Source: Magallana angulata (taxonomy: Eukaryota > Mollusca > Bivalvia > Ostreida > Ostreidae). From it: a stretch of DNA of 64,000 nt. The stretch is from the NCBI RefSeq assembly GCF_025612915.1, contig NC_069115.1, forward strand, positions 11,117,463 through 11,181,462, in the 5' to 3' direction. A program made the translations under genes and the position numbers. The notes beneath the pieces are model-generated. The model did not search any database. It saw only the letters and a list, made by a program, of their open reading frames with translations, and was not told the origin of the DNA. Shown in pieces: positions 1-12,884 of this stretch; within the stretch, counting starts at the first letter, position 1; every line of letters starts with the position of its first letter.

Positions 1-325
1 GAAAAAAGACGCCATTTTGAAATAAGAGGCGGTCATCTTAAGAATGAGCAAAACTTGAATGGCCAACGATATTTTTTGATCAAGTAATGTTCAAGGAAGC
101 TTCATGCAAAATTTATTGCTTGTCTCCACAAGTGAAATATTCCATCCACTATCCGCTACACTATGAGCGATGTGGCCCCTGGGCACAATGCGACGGCGTG
201 TTTGTTTTTTCCCAACAAGCTTTGGAGCTTTTGCAGATGATCTTATTTAACAAAATAGTTTACTGGGAATATACATATATAATAATTAACACGATCAAAC
301 CAGTCATCAGCATTTGTACTAATAG

Positions 326-3300
326 GAGGGGGTTCATTTTCCGGACCATTTCCTGCTAAGTACGTGAAGGGTGAAGTCAGAGTGAAAGTTTGGAGTATAT
401 GTGATCTTCCACAAGCTAGTTTTACGTCATTCGGAGAAGTCTCAATTTCAACAAGTAAGTGTTTGATTTTCTTGTTAACCCATTGGCCTGGTATGTGTAT
501 TTGAACCAATGTTTTCATGTTTGAAAATGCATAAAATGTTGGGAAGATGTATATAAAATTCAAGTTAAAATGTTTATACCATTATCAATTCTAACACGAT
601 TTTACCAACTAACGGCAGAATTGTGTTTTATATTTCAGTTGAAATAAAAGCTAAATGATGCATCTAAACGAGAAAAGACTTCATTTTACATTCTGTTTGC
701 ATGATTTTCACTTTTTATAATGAAAGTAATGTAAATATACTCTACTCTCAAAACATCTTAATTTATATTACAAAAAGAACAGATTAGTTTTCAAAAAGAA
801 AAATATACAGCATAATGGTGCAATTGTACATTAGAATTTCTTTATTTAAGGTAACTCCGTACCTATAAAATCATGGGTTCAAAGTTAAAAACTTACCTTT
901 TTTAAGTTATTTGACTTGAATTTCATAAAAAAATAAATAAAATTTATTTGTATCCATACTATTTAAGATGCAAGGTAATAAAAACCAAAGGCTGAAAAAA
1001 AAATCTGAAAATCACACTTTTTTTGTTTTAAAATTAAATATAAGTGGATGATACTTGTTTAATTTTATTGCTTACTATGCCAGAAAACTAAAATTAATTT
1101 AAAAAAAAGAAAAAAATTGTTTACATTAGAAAAATTATAGCATTTAGATACATCACTTAGAGAATTGTAGAAAAGAGTTATTTCCCTTTGTCATTATTGA
1201 ATTATGTTGAATATGAGGATGAAAAACTGTTATTAAATATCTCCAAGTAAACAATGATTTGAGTTTTTGATGTGCACCTATGATAACATAGAAATTACAA
1301 ATCTACTTGCAAGAATTTTAATGAATTCTTGGTTTATGTAAAATGTATGACGTCACAGGAGGGTGGATTTTCTTTAAATAATCCTTAGTTCAAATCTAAG
1401 AGATGAATAATAGATGTTTCATTTCATTTAAATTCGAAACCTCGTATCATGCCGAGCAGTTTATCAATAGCAAATTGAAAGTTATTTATATAGTTCCTTT
1501 ATACATTTTTTACCTACATATTCTATTCAGACAAATGACTATCACAAAAACTATTTAATGTGACATTCTATGAAAAAACTTAAAAATACAATTAAAAAAA
1601 CAGGTTCTGTTTCAAAAATACATGTAACACGTAAAGAAAAATAACTGAATTTTTTAATTAAAATTTTACAGAAGTATTTGAGTTTGAGGTGAACAATATC
1701 AGTTTTTATTTTTTCCAATGTTGATGCTGAGAATGATTCATTGAGACTCCAAATGTCAGTGATTGAGTTAAAATCGAGATACAGAGCCCACAACTCTTTG
1801 CAATATTATCGAAGCTCATCTATTGAAGTTTAGGTCATATATTTATTTGCATAATAAATGCTTAATAGAAATACAAGGTTTCAAACACATTTGAAAGTGA
1901 CAAACTCTATACACGGTTTTGTAAACAAAATTTGCTCGACACAAAACTTTTACTAGTTTATAAAAAGCAAGATCTTCGTCTACATAAGAAAGAACAAGTT
2001 GATTGGTGACGCGTTTAATGTTTTTGTTAATCCTTTGAATTACATCATGATCAGACAGGTAATGTTAACATTAAATATAAAAAATTAAAATTTGAGAATT
2101 TTTGCTGCCAGTTTACATGTCAGTCTAAATAGGGCGTTGAATTGAAAGATTTTTTTTAAAAATTTCACAGAAAGTAATTTCAGGACAGTCAGCCATGGAC
2201 TGGGAACAGTACCCGATCTGGTGGTGGTGCAAGTGGTGATGAGCAACGGTTACATTTCGGAAGCAGGAGGTATAAGTCATTAAAATATATATAATTAACA
2301 GTCGGGAGGAAAAGATTGATAGAATGAATGAAATGAATGTTTACATTTAAGAAAGGAAGGAATAAATTGAGGTTTCCAATGCTTTGGCCAAAACTAAAAT
2401 GACTTATTTTTCCCCGAACGCGACCGACACAATTAAATCCCGCCGACTGAATTGTTTTTTTTTTACCACAATGAAGTTGAGTTTAGTTTTTTTTTTTTTT
2501 AAAGAAACCTAGTTTTAACTAATGTCGTTTTTAGGAGATCTAAATCCTTTCCGTTTTACAATCATTTTGTTAGCCTTGATTATCAACACGGGCGCAATAT
2601 TCGCTTTATGATCAATAACCTCGCCGGAATTTCTTCTGAAAGAGAAGATGAAGACGACCTGTATTCTGAGTTCAGGATTGTGTAAATTAGGCCCAAAGAA
2701 ATTAAAATGATCATTATTTAATTCTAAAGACGTTTTCACAGCCTAAGTTAACCCCTGTTTTCATTAATAATTTGATATTCGATTAATAATATGCGATTGT
2801 TTTTATTGGTTACAACAATACGAGTGATGCAACATATAGCCTACTGTGCATTGAAAATTACAACCCTTACAGTTGATATTACAATTTGCTGGTAACCTGT
2901 AATTAGTTAATAACTTTGCTAAAAAAAATGTCAAAATATTCATAAAACCATCTGGCTACAGTTATCTTAAAAGTTAAAATGTTTCTTTACACAACAGTTG
3001 TGATTGGGTCAAATGGTTAGACTAGTACCTCCAAAATACACTGATTTTATTTGTCATTTAACTAATACAATTACAAAACATTTCATCTATAAAATGTATG
3101 GACACATCAAATAAATTAAATTTAATAGATTGGATAAGTTTTAAAAGTTGTGTTTTATTATTTTTAATTAACTTGCTTAAATTCTAATCCAATTTTAATT
3201 AAGGTTGAATCTGTGTATATCATCATTCCTGTATGTTATGCTGTATGTTATAAATAATGACAGACTCCCCGATTTCTCCACCTTCTCCCTACTTTCCTTT

Positions 3301-6300
3301 TTAGTGTGAAATAAATAAGTTTTCCAAAAATTAGGTGGGTACCTGTAATATGAAAGACTCTTGATGTTGTGAAAAAAATTAAATAGTTCTCTTAAATTCG
3401 TCAAATTTCAAATACAGAACACAGAAACGAAATAGTTGATCTTGGTAATGACTATAATTAAAGAGAAATTGTGTAAATTTACAAACGTCTCTATAATGTG
3501 ATATTATCTTCTTCCCTGGAATTATGTTTAAAAATTTGGGTTACTATTTCTTTTGTATAGACACCTATTTCCTTGTCAAAGAAATAAATTATCTGCAAGT
3601 GTAGTGATTTTGTGAACTTGATATTGTAGAATTATTAAATATGACTTCACAAATATTTACATTTATTACATTACTTCAAGTTTATAAAACATTTTTGTAT
3701 TAACTTTCTTTTAGACATTTTATAAACCAAATTTTAATTTTTTTTTATTGATACTTTGAAGTATGTACATTATTATTAAAATGATATTTAAATATAGGTT
3801 AACATGTACATCATCATACAAATGATTATAAATCTATTCATGCACATCTAGTTATTGAATCAAACAATATTTTTAAGATAAACAATAATCAATTTATTTA
3901 TTTATTTTTTTCATTTTTAATACATAATGTATTTTCAATTATGCCCTGGCAGAAAAAAAAATATATACCTACCTACCTACCCAACTTGATAAGGCAACTC
4001 TCAGCGATTGATTGGGTAAAAATTACTCTGATCGATAGGACGTCACAATAAGCAGTATGATGTCATTTTTTTTAGAAACGTCAATTTTATCGTTATTTCT
4101 GGTTTTAATTATAAAAAACTGCGGGTGTAAAATGTCTCTAGAAACTCCTCTAACTGAACACATATCTCCGAATTTTCTGTATTACTTGTTATTATCATTG
4201 ATGACGTAACGAGCATGATTAATAAAGAAGATTAATGTCTAGAGACAAATCATCGGAATGCATTGTAAACAATCCCGAAAAAAGACTTATAGAAGATATT
4301 CAAGATTTAGATGAGTGTCAGTTAAGATATAAGCAGGATAATACAGGCATTGATATTTTGTTCTATTCAAGAGTGTCATAAAGTAAGCAGATAGACCTTT
4401 ATATGGTTTGACCGGCCTTTCCTCTGTCAGTATGTACAAAAGGGGCAAATGTAACACTACCCCGAATATTATGAAATATGAATTTGCTAAATATCGAAAG
4501 TATCTGACCTAAAATACTTAAAAAGTTCTTTGTTGTTGTAAAAGAAAAATACGCAGTATTTTTAATGAAATTGAAGTAGTGGAGAGGGTTGTTCAAGTTT
4601 CGCGAGGGGATAACAAAAAGTCTAAATATTTTAGCTTTAAAATATAAACAGTTGTTAAATCGTCGTGCAAAGCTTTAACATTGCCACGACCATCCAGCTC
4701 TCTTACGTTTCTGTTGTGATGTTACAATACCACACATGCCTAAACCGGTATTTTGTATTGATTGTTTAAGGTTAGTAAAGCGAAGTTTATGGAGTGTCTA
4801 TTATAAGTATAGTTAGGTTAATAGAAAATTTATAGCATGACCATGTGTCAGTAAGTCACCAATTGTATTGGTAAGGAAAATACTTATATTATTATAAAAA
4901 AAATGTTAAATGTATGACTGCAGCATGTCGCTCTTCTATATCAAATTATGTTTGATGATACTAATGATTTTTTGAAGTGTTATAAGTGAAAAGATGAACA
5001 TAAAGTACATCTTTGCTTCATGCAAACATCAATAAATAAAATCAAAATCACTGAATTCAGCTTGCCATGACTACATGTACAATAAGATGTTTTAATTGGT
5101 GCAGTTCATGTGATAACCGGTATTTTAATATACGAATCTCAATAACCCTGTAAACTGTTGCTCTTCATTTGTAAATTGTAAAACTGAATGCCTTATCCAC
5201 ATGCCTTTTCATTTTGAACTTGTTATTCAGGATAGCTAAAAATATCGGGTTATCTTGTCAATGTAGCATCGAGCTAAACTAGGTTAAAACAATCATCTAT
5301 TATATTTGAGGGTCTTAATAATTTCGACTGGACCCTACACGATATTTTTGTCCAAATACCATGATATCGACTCAATGCAATTAGAATAAGTACAGAGTGC
5401 GTGATTTTTCAAAATGCTTTGTAACACCGCCATCGTATATTAAAAGTGCATGGTCACGATTTTGGTCAAATTCTTTTTTTTATCATTAAAAATGCGTTAG
5501 GAATGCGTTTTTAAAAATCAAATGTTTGAGAATTATAAGCAAGATACAGAGCTAACAATTCTTTGTCATGTAAACAAGGTTCGTGCCCGGTTTTGTTTTT
5601 TGGGTTGAATAAACCAGTATAAATCTTTTTCAAGCTGATCTTCTCCTTCATTTAAGGCATAAATAAACAGTTCCTATCGTTAAACACATTAATTATACCC
5701 CCCGCAAACGAAGTTTGGGGGGTATATAGGAATCACCTTGTCCGTCCGTCCGTCTGTCTGTCCGTCCGTCTGTCTGTTCAATTCGTGTCTGGTCCATATC
5801 TTTCTTATGGAGAAACATTGGAAGTTCTTACTTCACACAAAAATTGCTTATGACCTAAGGGTGTGTCATGACCTTGACCCAAGGTCATTTGGGCAAGGTC
5901 AAGGTCACTGGCAGAAAAAGTTCAAAATTCGTGTCCGGTCCATATCTTTTTAATGAAGAAACATTGGAAGTTCTTACTACACACAAAGATTCCTTATGAC
6001 CTAAGGGTGTGTCGTGACCTTGACCCAATGTCATTTGGGCAAGGTCAAGGTCACTGGCAGAAAAAATTCAAAATTCGTGTCCAGTCTATATTTTTCTTAT
6101 GGAGAAACAATGGAAGTTTTTACTTCACACAAAGATTGCTTATGACCTAAGGGTGTGTCATGACCTTGACCCAAGGTCATTTGAGCAAGGCCAAGGTCAC
6201 TGGCAGAAAAATGCAAAATTCATGTCCAGTCCATATCTTTTTAATTGGACAAATATTGGAAGTTCTTAATTCACATCAGGATTGCTTATAACCTGAAGGT

Positions 6301-9300
6301 TTGTCATGACCTTGACCCAAAGTCAATTGAGGAAGTTCAAGGTTATTGATAAAAAAAAATCGGGCTCAGTATACTTATAGTTCAAAATGTTAATATTAAA
6401 TGGCTGCTTGACATGTGGAATTTTGTTTGATTCGAGTCATGTTTGTTAACATAAGGATGCGAATGTCCTCATGCATTAACAGTTAACTTAAACTAAAATG
6501 GAATTTAAAGAATAGAAATTGGTTTGTGTACTCATATCAGCATTACCAGTTTTATTAAAAAAATAGAGCAGTTGTTATTTATAGATAATGGACGGTGAAA
6601 TAGATTCATCTAATATTTTCTATAATAGAAAAAATACATGAGTTATGAATTGTTTAGCGGGGGTATCACTTGTGAGCTTGCTCACAGTACCTCTAGTTTT
6701 AGGTCTAAAAGTGGAGTTTTCATTTGAAATGAAAAGAACTATGTTTACATAGCAGAGAGCTGTAAGTTCTGAAACTCGCCTATAACTCAACAAATAACAA
6801 TCAAATTTTGTTTGCTTTTTAAAGCAGCCTTATTGAAGCATTGTAAACATTAAAATCGGGAAAATAATTTTGACCAAAATCATGACCATGCCCCTTTAAA
6901 AAAAATGCTTTTCCATCTGACAATTTTTATTGACATTTTTATTTCTTTGTCTAAAATAGATTGTGTCCTTATCGCATCAAAATCTTTTCATGAAAGTTAC
7001 GCTTCAGCTAACTTACTTAAACTTAATAGCAAAAATGTGTTCGCTATAATTAACATCTTATACTAGCAGAATATTAGTAGATCATGACACTTACAGAAAC
7101 TATTTAGAGTATACTTTAACATTTTTGATTTTCGCACCCATCAGGTTCAACAATAAATTTCTTTAATTAAGATAATTATTTTTAGTGTATGATGCTGTTT
7201 AATATTTTTAGAAGCTGCACGGTTTGATTGTTTGTTTATTTCAGTATGAAAAATTATCCATAGGAACCAATAATCTTGAAAAAAAAAACTATTTACACCA
7301 CTATTACTCGTTTCTTTTCATAGTTAGATATATTCAAAGTAGAGAGAAATAGTTTCCTTTTTTTGAACACAAAAAACACATACCAATTGCATCATAAGAA
7401 TGTTTAAACAAGTATTCCTTTTTAGGTGCCTCATTACACCTTTAAATATTTTTTCAAATCAGCAGAAAATTACCTGATTATGATAGAAAGCATGATGGAT
7501 AAGAAATAAATGTGTCAAATAGGCGAACAAATGTGCAATTAGGGATAAAAAATGATATTGTCAAAAATTTCATTAAGTAAACATAATAAAAGCTTAGGCG
7601 GATTCAAACTCATGATCTGCGGTTCTCTAGCCTGATACTTTAACCACTGAGCTATGACGATATACACCTGAGTCGATTGATACAAACGGTTTAACAAAAC
7701 AATTTAATCGCCATCTTGTGACGTAGTGTATTAAAAAGTATAAGTCTAGGTGTAGTGAAGTACCTTAACGGAATGATCGGCATGTAATATCTCATCAGCC
7801 AGCTCTCTAAATGTAATGCGAATGAATTACAGTACCTGCAATAGACATGATAAATATCATATAACCCATCGCTCTGATGATTTTCGAAATAGCAAGGAAT
7901 GCAATAACTTTACTCATAGAAACCGAATTGTACTTCCGGTAAATATTCTTACGCATGTATAACAACATTATTTTTATTATCATAAGTGTGTAGATATTTT
8001 ACAATCAAGGCAAACGCATAGAAATCATGTTGTTTTTTTTATAGTAATTAACATGCAATTTAAGACTTAAATGAAACTGTCACTGCATGGTACGTAAAGA
8101 AATGCAAGGAGCAATGCGTGCGCAAATAGTTGAATTTGCCGGATGCCTCATATGTACACAACTGTGATCGGCAGAACCCGATCACAAAAAAGAAACTGTT
8201 TGGTTTGATCTCCAAAGTATTTATTCAATCTGCATATTATGCAGCGATTGTAAACAAAACAAACTTCAAAAATATTAGTGAACAAGATGCACACAGGTTC
8301 ATTTATGATTCGCTAAAACGTTATGACTTTTATTTAAAGCGATGTCAAGTCGTAATACAATATTGCCTTTTTATGGCAAGGTTGTTTTCTTAACAAAGTT
8401 TTGGACATCGTTTTTTTCAATGCAATAGCTATATTTATAGACAATCACGCAATTTTTAGCCGGGCTCTGCTGAAAGTAGAGTCTTAGCTGTAGGCGGGCA
8501 AATTGCCAATGTTACTATAAATATCACAACTTTAAAAGTAAACAAAAAACCAAACAGCGTCAAAGTAAAAGCTTCCGCTTTACCAAATAGTTACACAAAG
8601 TGCCACGTTTTGTCAAAAGTGTTGGCATTTTGTTTCTATTTTTTAATTTCGAGAGAATTGTCTATCTTTTTAGTTACAATGCGCATGAATTTCCATAAAT
8701 TACTTTGCTGTGCATTGAAGAAATTGGGATTGAATATATAACGCTTAGTGCAAAACTCAAGGCAACAACTGTTGAACTTTTTTTTCTACTAGACAAACAT
8801 ATTTCTTTTTATAGCCGCTTACAAAATATGGTTGCTCCTTGACGCTTTGCCGACATTGAAAGCATGAGAGAGAGAGAAAGAGAGAGGCATTTATTTGTCT
8901 TTTCACACAATATGCATAAAGACACACTAAAAGAGCCCGGCTTTCAGTACTTCAGTACTTTGATATATAATATCGGACAAAACAGCTTTGATTAACGTTA
9001 TAAATACAAAATTTGAATTTTGCGTTTAAGTTGGATAATCGTTTATGATATAAAATTATTCCACATTTACATTAATGGGATGTATGAATATACTAATTTC
9101 TCTATATATTGAATTCGTTGTTTCAGTGTTTTAATTTCTTTAATTTTCAAAATGAATTTTTTTTAGTTTTTGGTATATGAAATTGGAAAATCATGTAAGC
9201 TTTTTCTGAATCTACTTAAATACTTATTAAAAGTTTACTTAAATACTTATTAAAAGTTTACTTAAATACTAATACAAGTTTACTTAAATACGTATTAAAA

Positions 9301-12300
9301 GTTTATTTAAAGACGTATTTAAAGTTTACTTACATACGTGATTAAAATATTGTTGTCATACACACACGTGTTTAAGAAGTTTTTAACGAAATATGTTTCG
9401 AACATTTTTGCAATACAAAGTTGCATCTTACAAATTTTAATACTTTTGAATTGGAGAACACAAATGATTATCTCTTTTTTTTTTTTTGCTTTTTTATAGG
9501 TGTTACCTTCAATTCAGTGCACTATAATGATGATGTTTACACTCAAAATATTGGTGGAACAATCTTTGCCTTTAATCACCAAGATATAAGGATTTGGGCT
9601 ATGTCTGGTGAGAGTTGTTCTTTTATGTACATAGTATACGTTTCACTTTGCCTTCAAGAAGGAAAATAAGATAATGCAAATAATATTTTTGTACTGAACT
9701 TTTGGTTAATGATGAGATGATTTTATTAAAACCCATAATTTTCTTTCGTTCTCGAATAAAGTCAATTTATTTCTCTGTTCTAGTTATTGTTGCGCTTTTT
9801 AGCTCACCTGCGCTAATAGCTGAAGTGAGCTTTTCTTATCAAAATTTGTCCATTGTCTGTCATCGTTTTCGTTCTTGTTATAAACATTTCACATTTTCAT
9901 CTTCTTCTCCAAAACCACTAGGCAAATTTCAACCACACCTGGCACAAATCACCAGGATTAAAGTGCATCCAAATAAAGTGCCATATTTTTGTATTAAAAA
10001 TAGAAATACAATAGTACTAAACACCCGGTGGTATGCTGTTCCGTGGCCAGCGGTTATATTTAATGTACAATGTACACATCATGTAAAATTTATGTATTTT
10101 CCCTATTCATGGGGTAATGTCTATATACTCAAATTATTTTACATTGTTCGTTGATTGTCTTCATACTGATTGGAAGTCCTTGCGAAAACGTCATGTGTTT
10201 AATATACATTGATCTGTGTATACTTTTTTGTGTCTACAGAAAGAAAAATTTGTTTTTTGTCTGGGATAAAAAAATGCAGGGTGGAAATTTATCACCTGTG
10301 TTTATTTAATAAACAAATGTGAACAGAGAGGAAATACACCATCAAAAGGAATTAATTTCGCTTCATAAATATATTGATTACAGCAGGTTGCATATAGATT
10401 ATATTTGATTTAAATCTGACAGCCTTAATTTAATAATTGTTTACAAAGGACTAGTACATACATTTGATATTTGCCCAAAAAAGGACATTATTAAACCTAT
10501 TTAGTGTTTACCTATCAAGGTGAAAATTAATATACATGTGATTTGTATTTGTTTAATCAACCTATTATTAAACACAGAGCACAAGAGTATCGTGTGAATT
10601 CAAGAAGGGCTTTCGTCACTGACATACATGCATGAGATGAAAAACAATGTGTAAAATGCACGATTTTCCCTCTTTTGTAAACATCACATTTGTAACATGC
10701 ATATTATTTAAGTGCCGAATGAGCAGAATTTTTTATCACACGGTTTAGACGGCAAAAATAAAGACTAAGACAAAATGAAATATAACTTATTAATAAAATT
10801 AGCAGATACGAAGGAAATTAATTAAACCCACTCGATATCTGCGATTTAATTTTCAGCAGTTCACAGCTCCGTCAGTTAATCTAAGTAATATCATTAATTT
10901 TTCAAATTCCTTAACATAAAATAAGAACATATCAATAATTCTCAGTCCTAATAACAATTATCAATAACATTTCTAAGCATTGCTACTACAATATCATTAA
11001 TATCATAATGTGTCAGTAAATATGGCACTTTTTCGGCCACATGTGGCTTATAAATTGCATATTAGATTAGATAGTGTATAATTGTTTGAATATTTGACAT
11101 AAAAAGAAGTCATTTCAAAATACTGTCTATTTTCCCCACATGGTGACGTTCTTGTTTTCGTCAGCAGTTCGCTACAGTCTGACTTCAGCCAGACCCTACT
11201 ATTAATCGAAGTAAGTAAGTCGGGGCTGGCTTTAGCCAGACTGCAGCTCGCTAAATCCAGACGCCCGTCGATTCTGCAGCTAGCGTAAGTTAAGGACGTC
11301 CATAGAGTACCGTATGAAATAGATAAAAGCAGACTTAAATTTTGACAATGTGTGTAAACTTATCCAAATATACACATGATAACCTATAGACACATCATTA
11401 TTTCACAATCAATCTTTCCTACATTTATTACAGGAAAACAGCTACTGGATAAGCTGATATCTAAACTACAAAATTATCTTATATTAAAATAAATTGAAGA
11501 ATAGCATATCAGTTTATATTGGGTAACAAAAAATAATCTGTTATTGGAAATATATATATATGTTATTATGTGGATAAGGGCGTGATAATAAGGTTCAATT
11601 CCTTCCCCCCTGAATGTTTTGTAGCCAATATCATAATGTTATCTGGTCTCAAGCCGCTGAGTCTGACCCCCACATGTTGTATATTTTACTGGTTGGACTT
11701 CTCATTTTGAAGCCTAGCTGATCGATCGATTCCGGTCCAGCCATATAGTGTCATGGCTTATTCCTTCTTTCCTCTAACATTTGGTGCCGTGACCTGCCCC
11801 TGGCACAGTGTATGGTGTGTACATGTAGTTCAATACATAAAAGGAAAAGGTGAACTGGACATATCCTATATCAAACGCACCTGTATAATCTCTCAAACGA
11901 TAGTTGAGTTGCATTTTCCTCTCTTGACGTACTGCAGGACATGCATCTAATGATATGTTTTGCACCCCGCTGCAGCTATTTGCTATCAAAAAGGTGACTG
12001 AAAGCGCAAAATGACGCGGATGATAAGCAAACGACAAAGCAAATTTAAAAAATAAACACATTCAATCAGAGTATTCCGATTTATCATTGTTTAAAATGAA
12101 ACTCAAAATGTTTTTTTAAATCAATCAATCGATACATTTTAATCTCTTAACTTAATCGAAATGAGAAAAAGACGAAAATATGAATAATTGGCGGAGCGAA
12201 CGTAATGAAAGGTCACAAGATTTTTTTTCGCTGAAATCTATGGAAGGCCTTTACCCAGCTGCGTGACATGCTGCAAAAACACCAACGCAATTCGACCGCA

Positions 12301-12835
12301 TTGAAGCTGGAAGGATCGCTTTGCTGGCATTAAAGAAAGGCTGTCATCTTGACGATTATACTACAGTGTACATACCATTAAAAGGAGAACTGTCTAGTAT
12401 TTACTTTAATGGATACATGAATGCTTGCAAATTTACATGCGTTTAATGACAAATGTTGTTTATATAATGTTTTCCTAAACAGCGTAGGTGACAGAATACA
12501 TACATGTATGTCTTTATATGTTTGAATAATTTCGACACAGTTACTTCCTTACTCTCGATCTCACTCTCATTCAAGTCACGAGCGGTAAGTGTCTTAACTC
12601 CGCCTACTACGATATCATTGGACAAGGATCAATCAAAAAGCTTTTACACAAATACGTAGTTCACAGACCTGTATGGTGTTCAGGGGTCAACCAAAAAAGA
12701 TGTCGATACTACAAATAGCAATTTTTTCAACACAATCAACTACAACTTTAACAACTTAAAATATTCAGCAGGGTGATTAGGATTTAAAAAAATTTAGAGA
12801 TTTTTTTTTTCAATTTTATGATTAACAGCTATGTT

Positions 12836-12884
<49 letters not shown>

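Larger units (their letters stand above)
5445..6897. mobile_element. MITE with 'catggtcacgattttggtcaaa' type ends, interrupted by another repeat
   Basis: The left end (from about 5447) reads gcatggtcacgattttggtc and the right end (to about 6897) is its inverted, slightly diverged copy ending gaccatgcccct. A second, uninterrupted copy of the same element lies at 58199-58688 in the opposite orientation and shares internal sequence (for example 'caagatacagagctaacaattctttgtca', quoted in part, and 'aggtctaaaa'). The copy here is split by the repeat at about 5693-6699. It has no coding capacity, so it is a non-autonomous DNA transposon in an intron of the CCP gene. Confidence 0.7.
6898..9499 (+). 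other. Rest of a long CCP-gene intron
   Basis: It holds a degenerate tRNA-like sequence (7597-7664), a short GA run (8866-8886) and a 23-bp minisatellite (9213-9340). The 87-codon open frame at 8130-8393 lacks an ATG start and splice context and is not called. Nothing else is recognisable. Confidence 0.5.

Noticed and set aside
5738-6150. Two overlapping ORFs with repeated HWKFLLHTKI-type sequence
   Set aside because: Translation of the 146-bp tandem repeat.
7597-7664. Functional tRNA gene on the minus strand
   Set aside because: A- and B-box-like sequences are present but the D and acceptor stems do not pair, so it is listed only as a tRNA-like repeat.
8130-8393. 87-codon ORF in a CCP-gene intron
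   Set aside because: No ATG start, and no acceptor or donor that would keep phase with neighbouring exons.
9702-10154. 150-codon ORF
   Set aside because: Runs through a known type of bivalve interspersed repeat, with no splice signals or domain.
12235-12360. GC-richer patch with a short open frame (WKAFTQLRDMLQKHQ)
   Set aside because: Too short, no splice sites in phase with the CCP gene, and no family recognised.
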